A DNA stretch of 44,589 nucleotides. Origin: Ruegeria sp. 6PALISEP08 (GTDB taxonomy: Bacteria > Pseudomonadota > Alphaproteobacteria > Rhodobacterales > Rhodobacteraceae). This document shows positions 33,634 through 42,578 of the stretch, piece by piece. A program made the position numbers and the translations under genes. The stretch spans positions 1-44,589 of the forward strand of contig NZ_LGXZ01000019.1 of NCBI RefSeq assembly GCF_001238295.1. The letters run 5' to 3'. The notes beneath the pieces were generated by a model. It was given only the letters and a program-made list of their open reading frames with translations. It ran no database searches and was not told where the DNA came from. Position 1 is the stretch's first letter, and every line of letters begins with the position of its first letter.

Positions 33634-34170
33634 CTAGGAATGTTCTGTTATGCGTTTGCTGAACATGTCAGTTTCCGGATCGGAATAGTCTTTCATCCTT
33701 TCAAAGCCGTTCTTTTGCAGCACTCTGGCCGACGCTGCATTTCCTTTTTCGACTCCGCCGATAATCAGGACAGAGGTCCGCGTGTCACGGTACCAATCGA
33801 TCAAACCGGCAATCAGTTCCGTCGCGTATCCCCGTCCCCAAGCGGCTTCGGAAAAAAGATATCCGACATGCACCGTCGCCAAAGTCTCCTGCTCTGGAAG
33901 TTGGGCCAGGATCAGAAGGCCGATCAGTATTCCTTTGCTGTCGCGGACGGTTAGTAGATCAGATTCCGCCACCCTTTCTTCCAGCCAGCGCTCAATCGCG
34001 TTTTCAGAATCCGAGAGCTGTAAGGCCTCGGGCAGGTGTTTTAAAACTGTTGGTGTAAGTAGCGGCGAATATTCTTCGCGAAACTCAAGCGTGCCGATTG
34101 AAGGCAACGATGATGCGCTCCAAGCTTGAACACGTAGTCTTTTGGTTTCAAACGTGTAAGCGGAGGCCAA
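33634..34170 (-). CDS. GNAT-family N-acetyltransferase
   Basis: The protein begins with the RimJ/RimL-like phrase FETKRLRVQAWS and has the acetyl-CoA-binding region VHVGYLFSEAAWGRGYATELI and the NAASARVLQKNGFERM block. It probably transfers an acetyl group to a small amine or a protein N-terminus; the substrate is not recognisable. I place the start at TTG 34170, because GGAAGGA stands 7 nt upstream and it gives 178 aa with a normal family N-terminus. The longer frame to 34281 adds 37 residues with no family likeness. Bases here are less GC-rich than in neighbours. Confidence 0.75.
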   Translation of the reverse strand: MASAYTFETKRLRVQAWSASSLPSIGTLEFREEYSPLLTPTVLKHLPEALQLSDSENAIERWLEERVAESDLLTVRDSKGILIGLLILAQLPEQETLATVHVGYLFSEAAWGRGYATELIAGLIDWYRDTRTSVLIIGGVEKGNAASARVLQKNGFERMKDYSDPETDMFSKRITEHS

Positions 34171-34332
34171 AATTTGTTCCTTCCCGTTTTGAAAACAAAA
34201 AGTGAGGCAGCCCTTCAAAAGCACATGATTCCGTGATCGTGCCGGACAATGCAATCCGATGATAGTATATATGTTGCGCAAGCAGTGACACTTCCGCCTG
34301 CGTTTCTGAGTGATTTAGCTGGATTGATTTGG

Positions 34333-34369
34333 CGTAAAAAAGAAAAAGGGCCCCCGAACGGCGGCCCTT
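34333..34369 (-). terminator. Rho-independent terminator of the HU gene
   Basis: On the minus strand AAGGGCC (34369-34363) pairs with GGCCCTT (34352-34346) and is followed by TTTCTTTTTT. It lies about 20 bp after the HU stop. Confidence 0.88.
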
Positions 34370-34391
34370 GATCATGTCGAAAAGACGGAAC

Positions 34392-34679
34392 TTAGCCGTT
34401 CACGCTGTCCTTCAACGCTTTCGCGATGGTCATTTTCACAACCTTGTCGGCTTCTTTGGTGAAGGTCTCACCAGTGGCCGGGTTGCGGACTTGACGCTCG
34501 GGGCGCTCGCGGCAGTAGATTTTGCCGACACCGGGCAGAGTGACTGCGCCACCGGCAGAAACTTCGCGTGTGATCAGGCCGGTTACGGCCTCAAGCGCGG
34601 CGTTCGCCGACTTCTTGTCGGTTCCCATTTCCTCAGCGAGAGCAGCAACCAGCTGAGTCTTAGTCATAGGCTTTGCCAT
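34392..34679 (-). CDS. HU family DNA-binding protein
   Basis: This 95-aa nucleoid protein carries the HU/IHF fold: an N-terminal helical dimer part (TKTQLVAALAEEMGTDKKSA), then GAVTLPGVGKI and the DNA-binding arm region RPERQVRNPATGET. HU bends DNA without strong sequence preference. AAGGAG precedes the ATG and a strong terminator follows, so it is a single-gene unit. The arm sequence RNPATGE is HU-like rather than IHF-like. Confidence 0.94.
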   Translation of the reverse strand: MAKPMTKTQLVAALAEEMGTDKKSANAALEAVTGLITREVSAGGAVTLPGVGKIYCRERPERQVRNPATGETFTKEADKVVKMTIAKALKDSVNG

Positions 34680-34809
34680 TTCTTGGTCTCCTTAACGTGC
34701 CCGATCTATAGGGCCTCACCGCGTAACTGTAACGGGATATTGTGATCGAACACAACGAATAGTAGCGCTGAAACCCCTAAAAATATGGGGAAAACGTTGC
34801 TTTTTTGCG

Positions 34810-36273
34810 TCAGAGGAAGGCTGTTTCGTCAAACGAACGCAATTTCCGGCTGTGTAACCGCTCTAGTGGCATGCCGCGCAAGTGTTCCATCGCCTTGATA
34901 CCGATGGCCAGATGACGGCTGACCTGAGTGGTATAAAAGGACGACGCCATACCCGGCAATTTCAATTCGCCATGCAGCGGCTTGTCTGAAACACACAGCA
35001 AAGTGCCGTAGGGTACGCGGAAGCGATAGCCATTTGCGGCGATGGTGGCGCTTTCCATATCAAGCGCAATCGCCCGGGATTGGCTGAGGCGCTGGACCGG
35101 GCCTGTTTGATCGCGCAATTCCCAGTTGCGATTATCGACCGAGGCTACGGTGCCTGTCCGCATGATCCGCTTCAGTTCATAACCTTCCAGCTTGGTCACT
35201 TCGGCCACGGCCCGTTCCAGTGCTACCTGAATCTCGGCCAGCGGCGGGATCGGAACCCAGACCGGCAGATCGTCATCCAGAACCTTGTCGTCACGCAGAT
35301 AGGCATGGGCCAGTACGAAATCCCCCAGAGCCTGCGTGTTGCGCAAACCCGCGCAATGGCCAACCATCAACCAGGCATGTGGGCGCAACACCGCGATATG
35401 GTCTGTTGCGGTTTTTGCGTTGGACGGGCCAACACCGATATTCACTAGGGTAATTCCGGAGCCGTCTTTACGCTTGAGGTGATAGGTCGGCATCTGCGGC
35501 AGTTTCAGCGGCTGTTCAATCGTCGCTTTGGGGTCCGTGATCTCGGCATTCCCGGTTGAGACAAAGCTGGTATAGCCGCTGGCGGAGTCTGCCAATTGCT
35601 CGCGGGCGTAGTTTTCGAACTCCGAGACATAGAACTGGTAGTTCGTGAACAGCACGTGATTCTGGAAGTGGCTCGCATCCGTCGCCGTGTAGTGCGCCAG
35701 GCGGGCCAGCGAATAGTCCACGCGCTGGGCGGTAAACAGGGACAAGGGCCCAACAGTGTCCTCGTGATCATGCACACCATTGACGATATCGTCGTTGGTG
35801 GTGCTCAGATCCGGTACGTCAAACACATCGCGCAGGGTGAACGCGGCCGCACCCTGATGTGGCACAACCAGATCAGAATTGTTCGCCACGGCGAAATGTA
35901 CGGGGATAGGCGTATCTGACGCCGCAATTGTCACCGGCTGGCCGTGATTCTTGATCAACAAAGCAATCTGCTGGGTCAGGTAAGACCGGAACAGATCGGG
36001 CCGCGTCACGGTGGTGGCATGGACGCCGGGCTCTGAGACGTGACCAAAACTCAGGCGGCTGTCGACCTGCGCGTAGGTAGAGGTTCGAATGCGAATTTCA
36101 GGGTAATAGGCTCTGTATCGCGCGGATGGCGCACCTTCCTGCATCGCTTTTGAAAAGCTGTCGCACAGGAATTCTGTGGCTTGCGTGTAAAGTTCTTCCA
36201 ACCGGGCGACGGCGGCTGCCGGATCGGTAAATTGCTCTGGCGCTAGTGTTTCGGGGGTCAGGAGTGTCGTCAT
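34810..36273 (-). CDS. amn: AMP nucleosidase
   Basis: This 487-aa enzyme splits AMP into adenine and ribose 5-phosphate and helps set adenylate levels. The N-terminal AMP nucleosidase domain (about 1-200) is followed by a nucleoside-phosphorylase-like catalytic domain (LVNIGVGPSNAKTATDH, LMVGHCAGLRNTQ, ALDMESATIAANGYRFRVPY). Length is close to the E. coli enzyme (484). The ATG at 36273 overlaps the stop of the upstream adenine deaminase gene (ATGA), so the two are co-translated; the frame's extension to 36405 lies inside that gene. Its product adenine is the substrate of that deaminase. Confidence 0.95.
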   Translation of the reverse strand: MTTLLTPETLAPEQFTDPAAAVARLEELYTQATEFLCDSFSKAMQEGAPSARYRAYYPEIRIRTSTYAQVDSRLSFGHVSEPGVHATTVTRPDLFRSYLTQQIALLIKNHGQPVTIAASDTPIPVHFAVANNSDLVVPHQGAAAFTLRDVFDVPDLSTTNDDIVNGVHDHEDTVGPLSLFTAQRVDYSLARLAHYTATDASHFQNHVLFTNYQFYVSEFENYAREQLADSASGYTSFVSTGNAEITDPKATIEQPLKLPQMPTYHLKRKDGSGITLVNIGVGPSNAKTATDHIAVLRPHAWLMVGHCAGLRNTQALGDFVLAHAYLRDDKVLDDDLPVWVPIPPLAEIQVALERAVAEVTKLEGYELKRIMRTGTVASVDNRNWELRDQTGPVQRLSQSRAIALDMESATIAANGYRFRVPYGTLLCVSDKPLHGELKLPGMASSFYTTQVSRHLAIGIKAMEHLRGMPLERLHSRKLRSFDETAFL

Positions 36274-38072
36274 GCCAAAGGTTCCAGAAGATCGATTTTT
36301 TCGAAAGTTCGCACGTCTACCAGCCCGAGATCCGAGATCCTGAGCTCGGGGATCACGACCAGTGCCAGCAAAGAGTGCTGCATATAGGCGTTGTTCAGGT
36401 TGCACCCGCAGTCTTGCATGGCTTGCACCATTTTGTCGGCCTTGGCTGCTACCTCTGCGGCGGGGCTGTCAGACATCAGGCCCGCAATCGGCAATTCCAC
36501 CAGCGCCAGTTCCTGTCCGTCACGGAAGAGGGTGATGCCGCCGCCCACTTCGGCCAGACGGTTGGCGGCCAGCGCCATCTGTTCCCGATCCGTGCCGACA
36601 ACGATCATATGGTGGCTGTCATGTGCCACGGTTGAGGCCATGGCCATCTTTCCCTGATAGCCAAAACCCGAGACAAAAGCATTCGTCACGCCGCCCGTCG
36701 CGCGATGCCGCTCGACCAGAGCGATCTGACAGACATCATCTTCGCCTTCGACCAGCCCGCCAATGATTGGCAGTTCGGCTTTCAACGCTTTGGTCGGGGC
36801 CTGGTTCTCGACCACGCCTATGACATTGGCCTGCACCCGGTTTGCCCCGTTTGGCGCCTTGATCTCAAAATCGGCCGAGCTCAGGTCGTGCCCCAGGTGA
36901 ACGGTGTTGCGAGCTTTTTCGGGCCAGTCAAAATGCGGGCAGTCTACAGCGATCACACCGTTTTCCGCGACCACGTTCCCACGGGCAATCACTATCTCGA
37001 TCGGCAACTCGGTCAGGTCAGAGCTGAGAATGATATCCGCCCTCCGTCCCGGCGTGACCGATCCGATTTCGCGTTCCAGCCCGAAATGTGTGGCTGTATT
37101 GATCGTTGCCATTTGCAGAGCGATCAGCGGGTCGCATCCGCAAGCAATCGCGTGGCGCACCACGCGGTTCATATGCCCTTCGTTGACCAAGGTTCCCGAG
37201 TGACAGTCATCGGTACACAAAATGAAGTTGCGCGGGTCCAGCCCCTTCTCGGTCACGGCAGTGATCTGGCTTTCGACATCGTACCAGGCCGAGCCCAAGC
37301 GCATCATCGACCGCATTCCCTGCCGTACACGTGCGATCGCGTCAGCTTCGCACGTGCCTTCATGATCATCCGCCGGGCCGCCAGCAACATAAGCTGCAAA
37401 GTCAGACCCTAAATCAGGCGAAGCGTAATGTCCGCCCACGGTTTTGCCCGCCCTTTGCGTGGCTGCAATCTCGGCCAGCATTTTGGGATCGCCGTGGATC
37501 ACGCCGGGGAAGTTCATCATTTCACCCAACCCGATGACGCCTGGCCAACTCATCGCTTCAGTCACATCCTCGGGAGTGATTTCATACCCCGTCGTTTCCA
37601 ACCCCGGCGCGGATGGCGCGCAGGAGGGCATTTGGGTGAAGATATTGACCGGCTGCATCATCGCTTCGTCATGCATCATGCGCACGCCTTCAAGACCAAG
37701 CACATTGGCAATCTCATGCGGGTCGGTGAACATGCTCGTGGTACCGTGAGGGATAACGGCACGGGCGAATTCGGCGGGGGTGAGCATGCCGGATTCGATA
37801 TGCATATGCGCGTCGCATAGTCCGGGCAGGATATAGCGCCCACGGGCGTCGATGATCTGTGTGTTTGGTCCCATGCAATGCGATGCGTCTGGCCCGACAA
37901 ATGCAATCCGCCCTGCTGCAATCGCAACGGAATGATCCGGCAGCAACTCGCGGCTATGTACGTTTACCCACACGCCGCCCTGAATGATCGTGTCTGCAGA
38001 CTCGCGTCCGGCTGCAACTGCTATCAATTTGGGGGCGACATCGGGCCAACTTGGGAAAGGTGTGTATTCCAT
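36270..38072 (-). CDS. ade: Adenine deaminase
   Basis: This 600-aa amidohydrolase converts adenine to hypoxanthine and ammonia. The metal site starts with DAHMHIESG, followed by GTTSMFTDPHEIANVLG and TDDCHSGTLVNEGH. A C-terminal adenine-deaminase-specific domain carries SHHMIVVGTDREQM. Length fits the Ade family (about 590). It leads a two-gene operon with amn, giving a route AMP to adenine to hypoxanthine. A 159-bp gap separates it from the LysR gene upstream; no operator was recognised there. Confidence 0.95.
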   Translation of the reverse strand: MEYTPFPSWPDVAPKLIAVAAGRESADTIIQGGVWVNVHSRELLPDHSVAIAAGRIAFVGPDASHCMGPNTQIIDARGRYILPGLCDAHMHIESGMLTPAEFARAVIPHGTTSMFTDPHEIANVLGLEGVRMMHDEAMMQPVNIFTQMPSCAPSAPGLETTGYEITPEDVTEAMSWPGVIGLGEMMNFPGVIHGDPKMLAEIAATQRAGKTVGGHYASPDLGSDFAAYVAGGPADDHEGTCEADAIARVRQGMRSMMRLGSAWYDVESQITAVTEKGLDPRNFILCTDDCHSGTLVNEGHMNRVVRHAIACGCDPLIALQMATINTATHFGLEREIGSVTPGRRADIILSSDLTELPIEIVIARGNVVAENGVIAVDCPHFDWPEKARNTVHLGHDLSSADFEIKAPNGANRVQANVIGVVENQAPTKALKAELPIIGGLVEGEDDVCQIALVERHRATGGVTNAFVSGFGYQGKMAMASTVAHDSHHMIVVGTDREQMALAANRLAEVGGGITLFRDGQELALVELPIAGLMSDSPAAEVAAKADKMVQAMQDCGCNLNNAYMQHSLLALVVIPELRISDLGLVDVRTFEKIDLLEPLA

Positions 38073-38231
38073 GGCTCAACTTTCACGAATGCGCCAGCGG
38101 GTGCAACCCCGGTTCTACGCTGTCACTAACAGATCACAAACCCTAACTCAGGCATGTACGCGCCAGCGTTGCCTGGCCCAACCATCGGATTGGCCCGGAA
38201 TGGCCTTGACGATGAGCGAGAGCTTGCCCGT

Positions 38232-39101
38232 TTACGTGCCTGACCCAATCTCGCGCCGAACCCAATTCGCAAAGGCCACTGCGCCGGGTGTGTCCTCGGC
38301 CTGGGGCGAAAGAAGCAGATAATATGCTTCGGGCATCCGGGCACGATGTTCAAATGGCGCGACCAGCTGCCCTCGTTCGATCAGATTCTGTGCGATTGCG
38401 TCATGCGCCAGGCACAGCCCCCCACCGGCCATCGCTGCGGATAGGCAAACCAGATAGGTTGTCGCATAGGTTATCGATGGATTTCCCCAAGCTAGATCCT
38501 GTTCTTCTGCCCAACTTGACCAATTGGACAGCAGGTTGGAACAATCGAACAAGGGCTTTTCCTGAAGATCTTCCAAGTTTACCTGATACCCCGGGGCACA
38601 GACTGGATAATAGTGCTCGGTGCGCAGAATCTCGGTCCGGGTGGTGTCCGATGGGCGTAGCGAGAAGCGAATCTCTACCGCAGCGCCTTCAGCCATCTCT
38701 CGTGGTTCCCAAAGTTCGGTGAAGATGTTCAGTTGTACATCGGGATGTTCGGCCTGAAACGCCGGTAGGCGCGGGGCCAGCCAGTTGACGGCAAAACTGA
38801 TATTGCACTGTACCTGAACCGCATTTTGCTGCGCACCGGTGACGGCTTGGGTGCCGCGCACCAATGTTCGAAATGCATCTCGGACCACCGGCAGATAGGT
38901 GATTCCGGCCTCGGTCAGTTCTAATGCCTTGGGACGACGCAGGAATAAGGGCTGCCCCAGATGGCCTTCCAGCGATTTGATCTGCTGGCTGACGGCGCTT
39001 TGCGTCATGTTCAGATCCCGCGCGGCGCCGGTGAACGAAAGATGCCGTGCTGCGGCTTCAAACGTGCGCAGCCAGCCCAGCGGAGGCAGCTTGTTCTGCA
39101 T
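38232..39101 (-). CDS. LysR-family transcriptional regulator (GcvA-like)
   Basis: The protein has an N-terminal winged helix-turn-helix (LSFTGAARDLNMTQSAVSQQIKSLEGHLG at about 22-50) and a LysR substrate-binding domain (about 92-288) of the GcvA subgroup. It probably controls the divergent aldolase-desaturase pair; the 114-bp gap holds a T-N11-A box. Two starts are possible: ATG 39107 and ATG 39101. GAGG is 8 nt before the second and only 2 nt before the first, so I prefer 39101 (289 aa). The effector cannot be deduced. Confidence 0.9.
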   Translation of the reverse strand: MQNKLPPLGWLRTFEAAARHLSFTGAARDLNMTQSAVSQQIKSLEGHLGQPLFLRRPKALELTEAGITYLPVVRDAFRTLVRGTQAVTGAQQNAVQVQCNISFAVNWLAPRLPAFQAEHPDVQLNIFTELWEPREMAEGAAVEIRFSLRPSDTTRTEILRTEHYYPVCAPGYQVNLEDLQEKPLFDCSNLLSNWSSWAEEQDLAWGNPSITYATTYLVCLSAAMAGGGLCLAHDAIAQNLIERGQLVAPFEHRARMPEAYYLLLSPQAEDTPGAVAFANWVRREIGSGT

Positions 39102-39115
39102 TGACATAACCTCGG

Positions 39116-39132
39116 CATAAGTTCAGCTAATG
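39116..39132. promoter_or_regulatory. Candidate LysR operator (T-N11-A) in the divergent region
   Basis: CATAAG (39116-39121) and CTAATG (39127-39132) form an imperfect dyad around TTCAG. The inner sequence TAAGTTCAGCTAA fits the T-N11-A rule for LysR-family binding sites and sits between the divergent LysR and aldolase genes. Confidence 0.45.
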
Positions 39133-39215
39133 GGATAGCGCTGTTTTTTTCGTTGGTCAAACGGGCAGGTCAAATGCAGGATTTTTTCACGTTCAGCCGC
39201 AAGAGGAGCCATCGC

Positions 39216-39971
39216 ATGAGTGTCACCAACCTTCGCCCCAATATTGATCACTGGTCCGAGCGCGTGGATATGGCTGCCGCGTTCCGTTGGACTGCGCGGT
39301 TGAATATGCATGAGGCTGTCGCCAATCATTTCAGCCTTGCTGTGAACGAAGACGGCACGCAGTTCCTGATGAACCCCAACCAGGCGCATTTCTCGCGCAT
39401 CCGCGCATCTGACTTGCTGTTGCTGGACGCCAATGATCCTGAGGTTATGTCCCAACCCGGCGCGCCGGACCCGACGGCATGGGGGTTGCATGGTTCAATC
39501 CATCGCCACTGCCCGCACGCGCGGTGTGTCATGCATGTGCATTCGATCTTTGCAACTGTTTTAGCCTCGCTGGCCGATAGCACCTTGCCACCGATCGATC
39601 AGAACACTGCAACTTTCTTCAATCGCTATGTGATTGACCAGGAGTTCGGCGGACTGGCCTTCGAAAGCGAAGGCGAACGCTGCGCCGAAATGCTGACTGA
39701 CCCGAAGAAAAAGGTCATGATCATGGGCAACCATGGCGTTTTGATCATAGGCAGCGACCCTGCAGATACGTTCAACAGGTTGTATTACTTCGAACGCGCC
39801 GCCGAGACGTATATCCGCGCGTTGCAAACGGGCCTGCCCCTGCGTGTGCTGTCGGATGAGATTGCCGAGAAAACCGCACAGGAACTGGACGATTACCCCG
39901 ATCAGGCCGAAGCCCATCTGCGCGAGATCAAGGCGATTCTCGACGCAGAGGACTCGGACTACGCATCCTGA
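39216..39971 (+). CDS. Class II aldolase/adducin family protein
   Basis: This 251-aa protein has the class II aldolase fold with zinc-binding histidines in CVMHVHSIFAT (about 107-117) and a further His in MGNHGVLIIG. Family members include fuculose-phosphate aldolase and related lyases or epimerases, acting on phosphorylated sugars or 2-oxo acids; the substrate is not evident here. AGAGGAG is 7 nt before the ATG at 39216; the frame's extension to 39153 lacks family likeness. It probably forms an operon with the desaturase-like gene 23 nt downstream. Confidence 0.87.
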   Translation: MSVTNLRPNIDHWSERVDMAAAFRWTARLNMHEAVANHFSLAVNEDGTQFLMNPNQAHFSRIRASDLLLLDANDPEVMSQPGAPDPTAWGLHGSIHRHCPHARCVMHVHSIFATVLASLADSTLPPIDQNTATFFNRYVIDQEFGGLAFESEGERCAEMLTDPKKKVMIMGNHGVLIIGSDPADTFNRLYYFERAAETYIRALQTGLPLRVLSDEIAEKTAQELDDYPDQAEAHLREIKAILDAEDSDYAS

Positions 39972-39994
39972 CTGCATATCCCAGAGAGAACCTC

Positions 39995-40984
39995 ATGACA
40001 GATATCGCCCCGGATCCCGAGACCGCCCGCTGGCACTATCACCCCGAAGGTCCTGTGGGCCTGAACCCTCTGTTCTGCTGGCCACCGCACCCCGCGGCCG
40101 TGCTGAAATGGTACAGCGGCGCGTGGTTACAGATCACATCCCTGACCCTGTGCATGGTTCTTGCGATAACCGCTTATGTACTCTTTTTCCCTGCATTAGA
40201 GACAATGCAAAGCTTTGCGCCCGGTTGGATGTTTCGGATCTGGCTATTGAATATGGTGCCGCAAATCCTGGTGGCCGGGGGTCTGCATTGGTGGCTTTAC
40301 ATGCGCAAAGGGCAGGGCATGTATAAAAAGTTCGACCGCCGGGATCTGACACGGAACAACGGAACGTTCACCTTCCGCAATCAGGTCTGGGACAATGTCT
40401 GGTGGACGCTGGGTAGCGCCATGACAGTTGCCACCATTTATCAATGGATCATCTACTGGGCGATGGCCAATGGCTGGGCGCCGACGATCACCTGGGCCGA
40501 GGCTCCGGTTTGGTTTGTCTTATGGATGATGTTTATTCCGATGTGGTCCGGCTTGCACTTCTATTGGGTGCACCGGTTGGAGCATCACCCAAAGCTCTAC
40601 AAACACGTCCACGCGGTGCATCACCGCAATGTCAATATCGGGCCATGGTCTGGTATTTCGAACCACTGGTATGAAAACTTGCTGTATTTCACCACTTATT
40701 TCATACATCTGATCGTGCCGTCCCACCCGCTGCATCTGTTGTTTCACAGTTCCTTCCAGCAGATCAGCCCGGTTCTGTCACACTCAGGATTCGAAAAGTT
40801 AAAGGCAGGAGAAACCGAGGCCGCGCGGGCCGGGGATTTCTTCCATCAGCTTCACCATCGGTATTTCGAGTGCAACTATGGTACCTCCGAAATCCCGTTC
40901 GACAAGTGGTTTGGCACCTACCACGATGGGTCGGCTGAGGCGACAACGCGCACGCGCGCATACAAAAAGCAGATGTATACCTGA
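39995..40984 (+). CDS. Sterol desaturase/fatty acid hydroxylase superfamily membrane protein
   Basis: This 329-aa integral membrane protein has about four to five helices and the full set of histidine clusters of di-iron membrane oxygenases: HRLEHH, HAVHHRN and HQLHHRYFECNYG. The latter ends with NYG, typical of the superfamily. It should hydroxylate or desaturate a lipid or alkyl substrate using O2 in the inner membrane. The real substrate is unknown. It is paired with a class II aldolase and divergent LysR gene, and its end converges on the methyltransferase. Confidence 0.88.
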   Translation: MTDIAPDPETARWHYHPEGPVGLNPLFCWPPHPAAVLKWYSGAWLQITSLTLCMVLAITAYVLFFPALETMQSFAPGWMFRIWLLNMVPQILVAGGLHWWLYMRKGQGMYKKFDRRDLTRNNGTFTFRNQVWDNVWWTLGSAMTVATIYQWIIYWAMANGWAPTITWAEAPVWFVLWMMFIPMWSGLHFYWVHRLEHHPKLYKHVHAVHHRNVNIGPWSGISNHWYENLLYFTTYFIHLIVPSHPLHLLFHSSFQQISPVLSHSGFEKLKAGETEAARAGDFFHQLHHRYFECNYGTSEIPFDKWFGTYHDGSAEATTRTRAYKKQMYT

Positions 40985-41008
40985 TGGATCCGAATTGGTT
41001 GCCTTGGG

Positions 41009-41641
41009 TTAAATCCGTTCAAACAAAGCAATGAATGCCGTGTCATCTTTGTTGAGGCCTGCAGCGAGATCACCATAAATACGAACCTCGGACAGGGTCA
41101 GACTGCGAATCTGAACCTCCTCCAATTGGCGCAGCGTGTCTGCGAAACCCAGTTTTTCGAAATGACGGGCATTGATCGAAATGGCGAACTGTGCTCCGGG
41201 CCGTGCGACGCGCAAAAGTGCGGGAAAGACCTCGGGGCCGAGATGGCCATGGGTGAAGGTCCCGGATGAAACGATGCCGGAATAGCTTTCACGCGGCACC
41301 GGGATACCCTGGGTCAGGTCTGCTTCGATCGCGTCGCGGTAGATATCCTTGCGCATGGCCTGATCCAGCATTTCCGCGCTGATATCGGTCGCATCAATCG
41401 GCCCGACGCCCAGTCCAGACAACACCGCGCCGCAAAGACCTGTGCCCGCGCCGACATCCAGAACCGGACCCTGACCGCCCGCACCCACAAACGCCCGCGC
41501 CGTACGAGTGTGCAGCTGGTAATCTTCGCGCGCGGCGAAGCTGTCATCATAATCTCCGGCCCACTCCGCATAGAGGCGTTTGTGTTCATCAGGAGAGTTC
41601 AGCGCATAGGCCGAATTCAAATCGGGTTTTTTGTCGCTCAT
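41009..41641 (-). CDS. SAM-dependent class I methyltransferase
   Basis: This 210-aa protein has the Rossmann-type SAM-binding loop VLDVGAGTGLCG (about 60-71), motif II DATDISAEML, and a region YSGIVSSGTFTHGHLG corresponding to motif IV. It resembles the broad Methyltransf_11/25 group; the substrate is not recognisable. I take ATG 41641; the frame opens at a TTG at 41677, and neither has a strong ribosome site. It is divergent from the SDR-like gene, whose start lies 88 bp away. Confidence 0.82.
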   Translation of the reverse strand: MSDKKPDLNSAYALNSPDEHKRLYAEWAGDYDDSFAAREDYQLHTRTARAFVGAGGQGPVLDVGAGTGLCGAVLSGLGVGPIDATDISAEMLDQAMRKDIYRDAIEADLTQGIPVPRESYSGIVSSGTFTHGHLGPEVFPALLRVARPGAQFAISINARHFEKLGFADTLRQLEEVQIRSLTLSEVRIYGDLAAGLNKDDTAFIALFERI

Positions 41642-41729
41642 ACCCAACAGAAAGCCGCATCCAAAGATTCGATTCAAGTGCGTCCATGCAGCGCTTGCAT
41701 CCCGGTGTACTGAAGCCCATCAAAGGGAT

Positions 41730-42575
41730 ATGATTCAGACGCTTTTTTCTTTTGGCCATGGTTATTCCGCACAGGCCCTGTCCCGACGTGTCGCTCCAAA
41801 AAGCTGGCGCATTATTGGAACCACACGAGACAACGATGGCATGGAAGCCATCCGTGACTCGGGTGCAGAACCGTTGATCTGGCCAGGACAGGAACCGAAC
41901 CTGGATGGTGTGACGCATCTGCTGATTTCGACCGCCCCGAATGCAGAGGGTGATCCGGTCCTGGCGGTGTTGGGTGATGAAATCGCCCGCCGTGCAGCCC
42001 AGTTCACGTGGGTCGGGTATTTGTCGACAACAGCGGTCTATGGGGATCATCAGGGCGGATGGGTTGACGAAAACACGCCTCCGGCACCAACCGCCAAACG
42101 CGGCAAGTGGCGCATGCTGGCCGAGCAGCAGTGGTCGTCTATTCCCGGCCTGCCGGTTCATATCTTCCGGCTAGCGGGTATCTATGGCCCGGGCCGAGGT
42201 CCCTTTTCCAAGCTTAAACGCGGTGGGCTGCGGCGTATTATCAAGTCGGGGCAGGTGTTTTCGCGCATTCATGTGGATGACATCGCGCAAATCCTAGAAG
42301 CCTCGATGACCAAGCCCAATCCGGGCCGCGTCTACAATGTATGTGACGATGAACCCGTCCCGCCGCAGGACGTCATTGGTTACGCAGCTGAATTGCAAGG
42401 TCTTCCGCTGCCACCGGCGGTGTCGTTTGATGAAGCGGACCTGACGCCAATGGCCCGTAGCTTCTATAATGAAAACAAGCGTGTGCGGAACAATCGGATC
42501 AAGGATGAGCTGGGCGTGACTTTGATCTACTCAGACTATCGGGCCGGACTAGACGCCTTGATGAAAGGCCAATAG
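41730..42575 (+). CDS. Atypical SDR/NAD(P)-dependent epimerase-like protein (YeeZ-type)
   Basis: This 281-aa protein shows a Rossmann start FSFGHGYSAQAL with the loop GHGYSA (G-x-G-x-x-A), then GYLSTTAVYGDHQGG and IFRLAGIYGPGRGP, as in extended SDR proteins of the YeeZ/YbjT-like atypical group. NAD(P) binding is likely; reaction and substrate are unknown. The ATG at 41730 is closely preceded by AAAGGG; the frame's extension overlaps the divergent methyltransferase start. It ends 3 bp from the convergent GMC gene. Confidence 0.82.
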   Translation: MIQTLFSFGHGYSAQALSRRVAPKSWRIIGTTRDNDGMEAIRDSGAEPLIWPGQEPNLDGVTHLLISTAPNAEGDPVLAVLGDEIARRAAQFTWVGYLSTTAVYGDHQGGWVDENTPPAPTAKRGKWRMLAEQQWSSIPGLPVHIFRLAGIYGPGRGPFSKLKRGGLRRIIKSGQVFSRIHVDDIAQILEASMTKPNPGRVYNVCDDEPVPPQDVIGYAAELQGLPLPPAVSFDEADLTPMARSFYNENKRVRNNRIKDELGVTLIYSDYRAGLDALMKGQ

Positions 42576-42578
42576 CGC

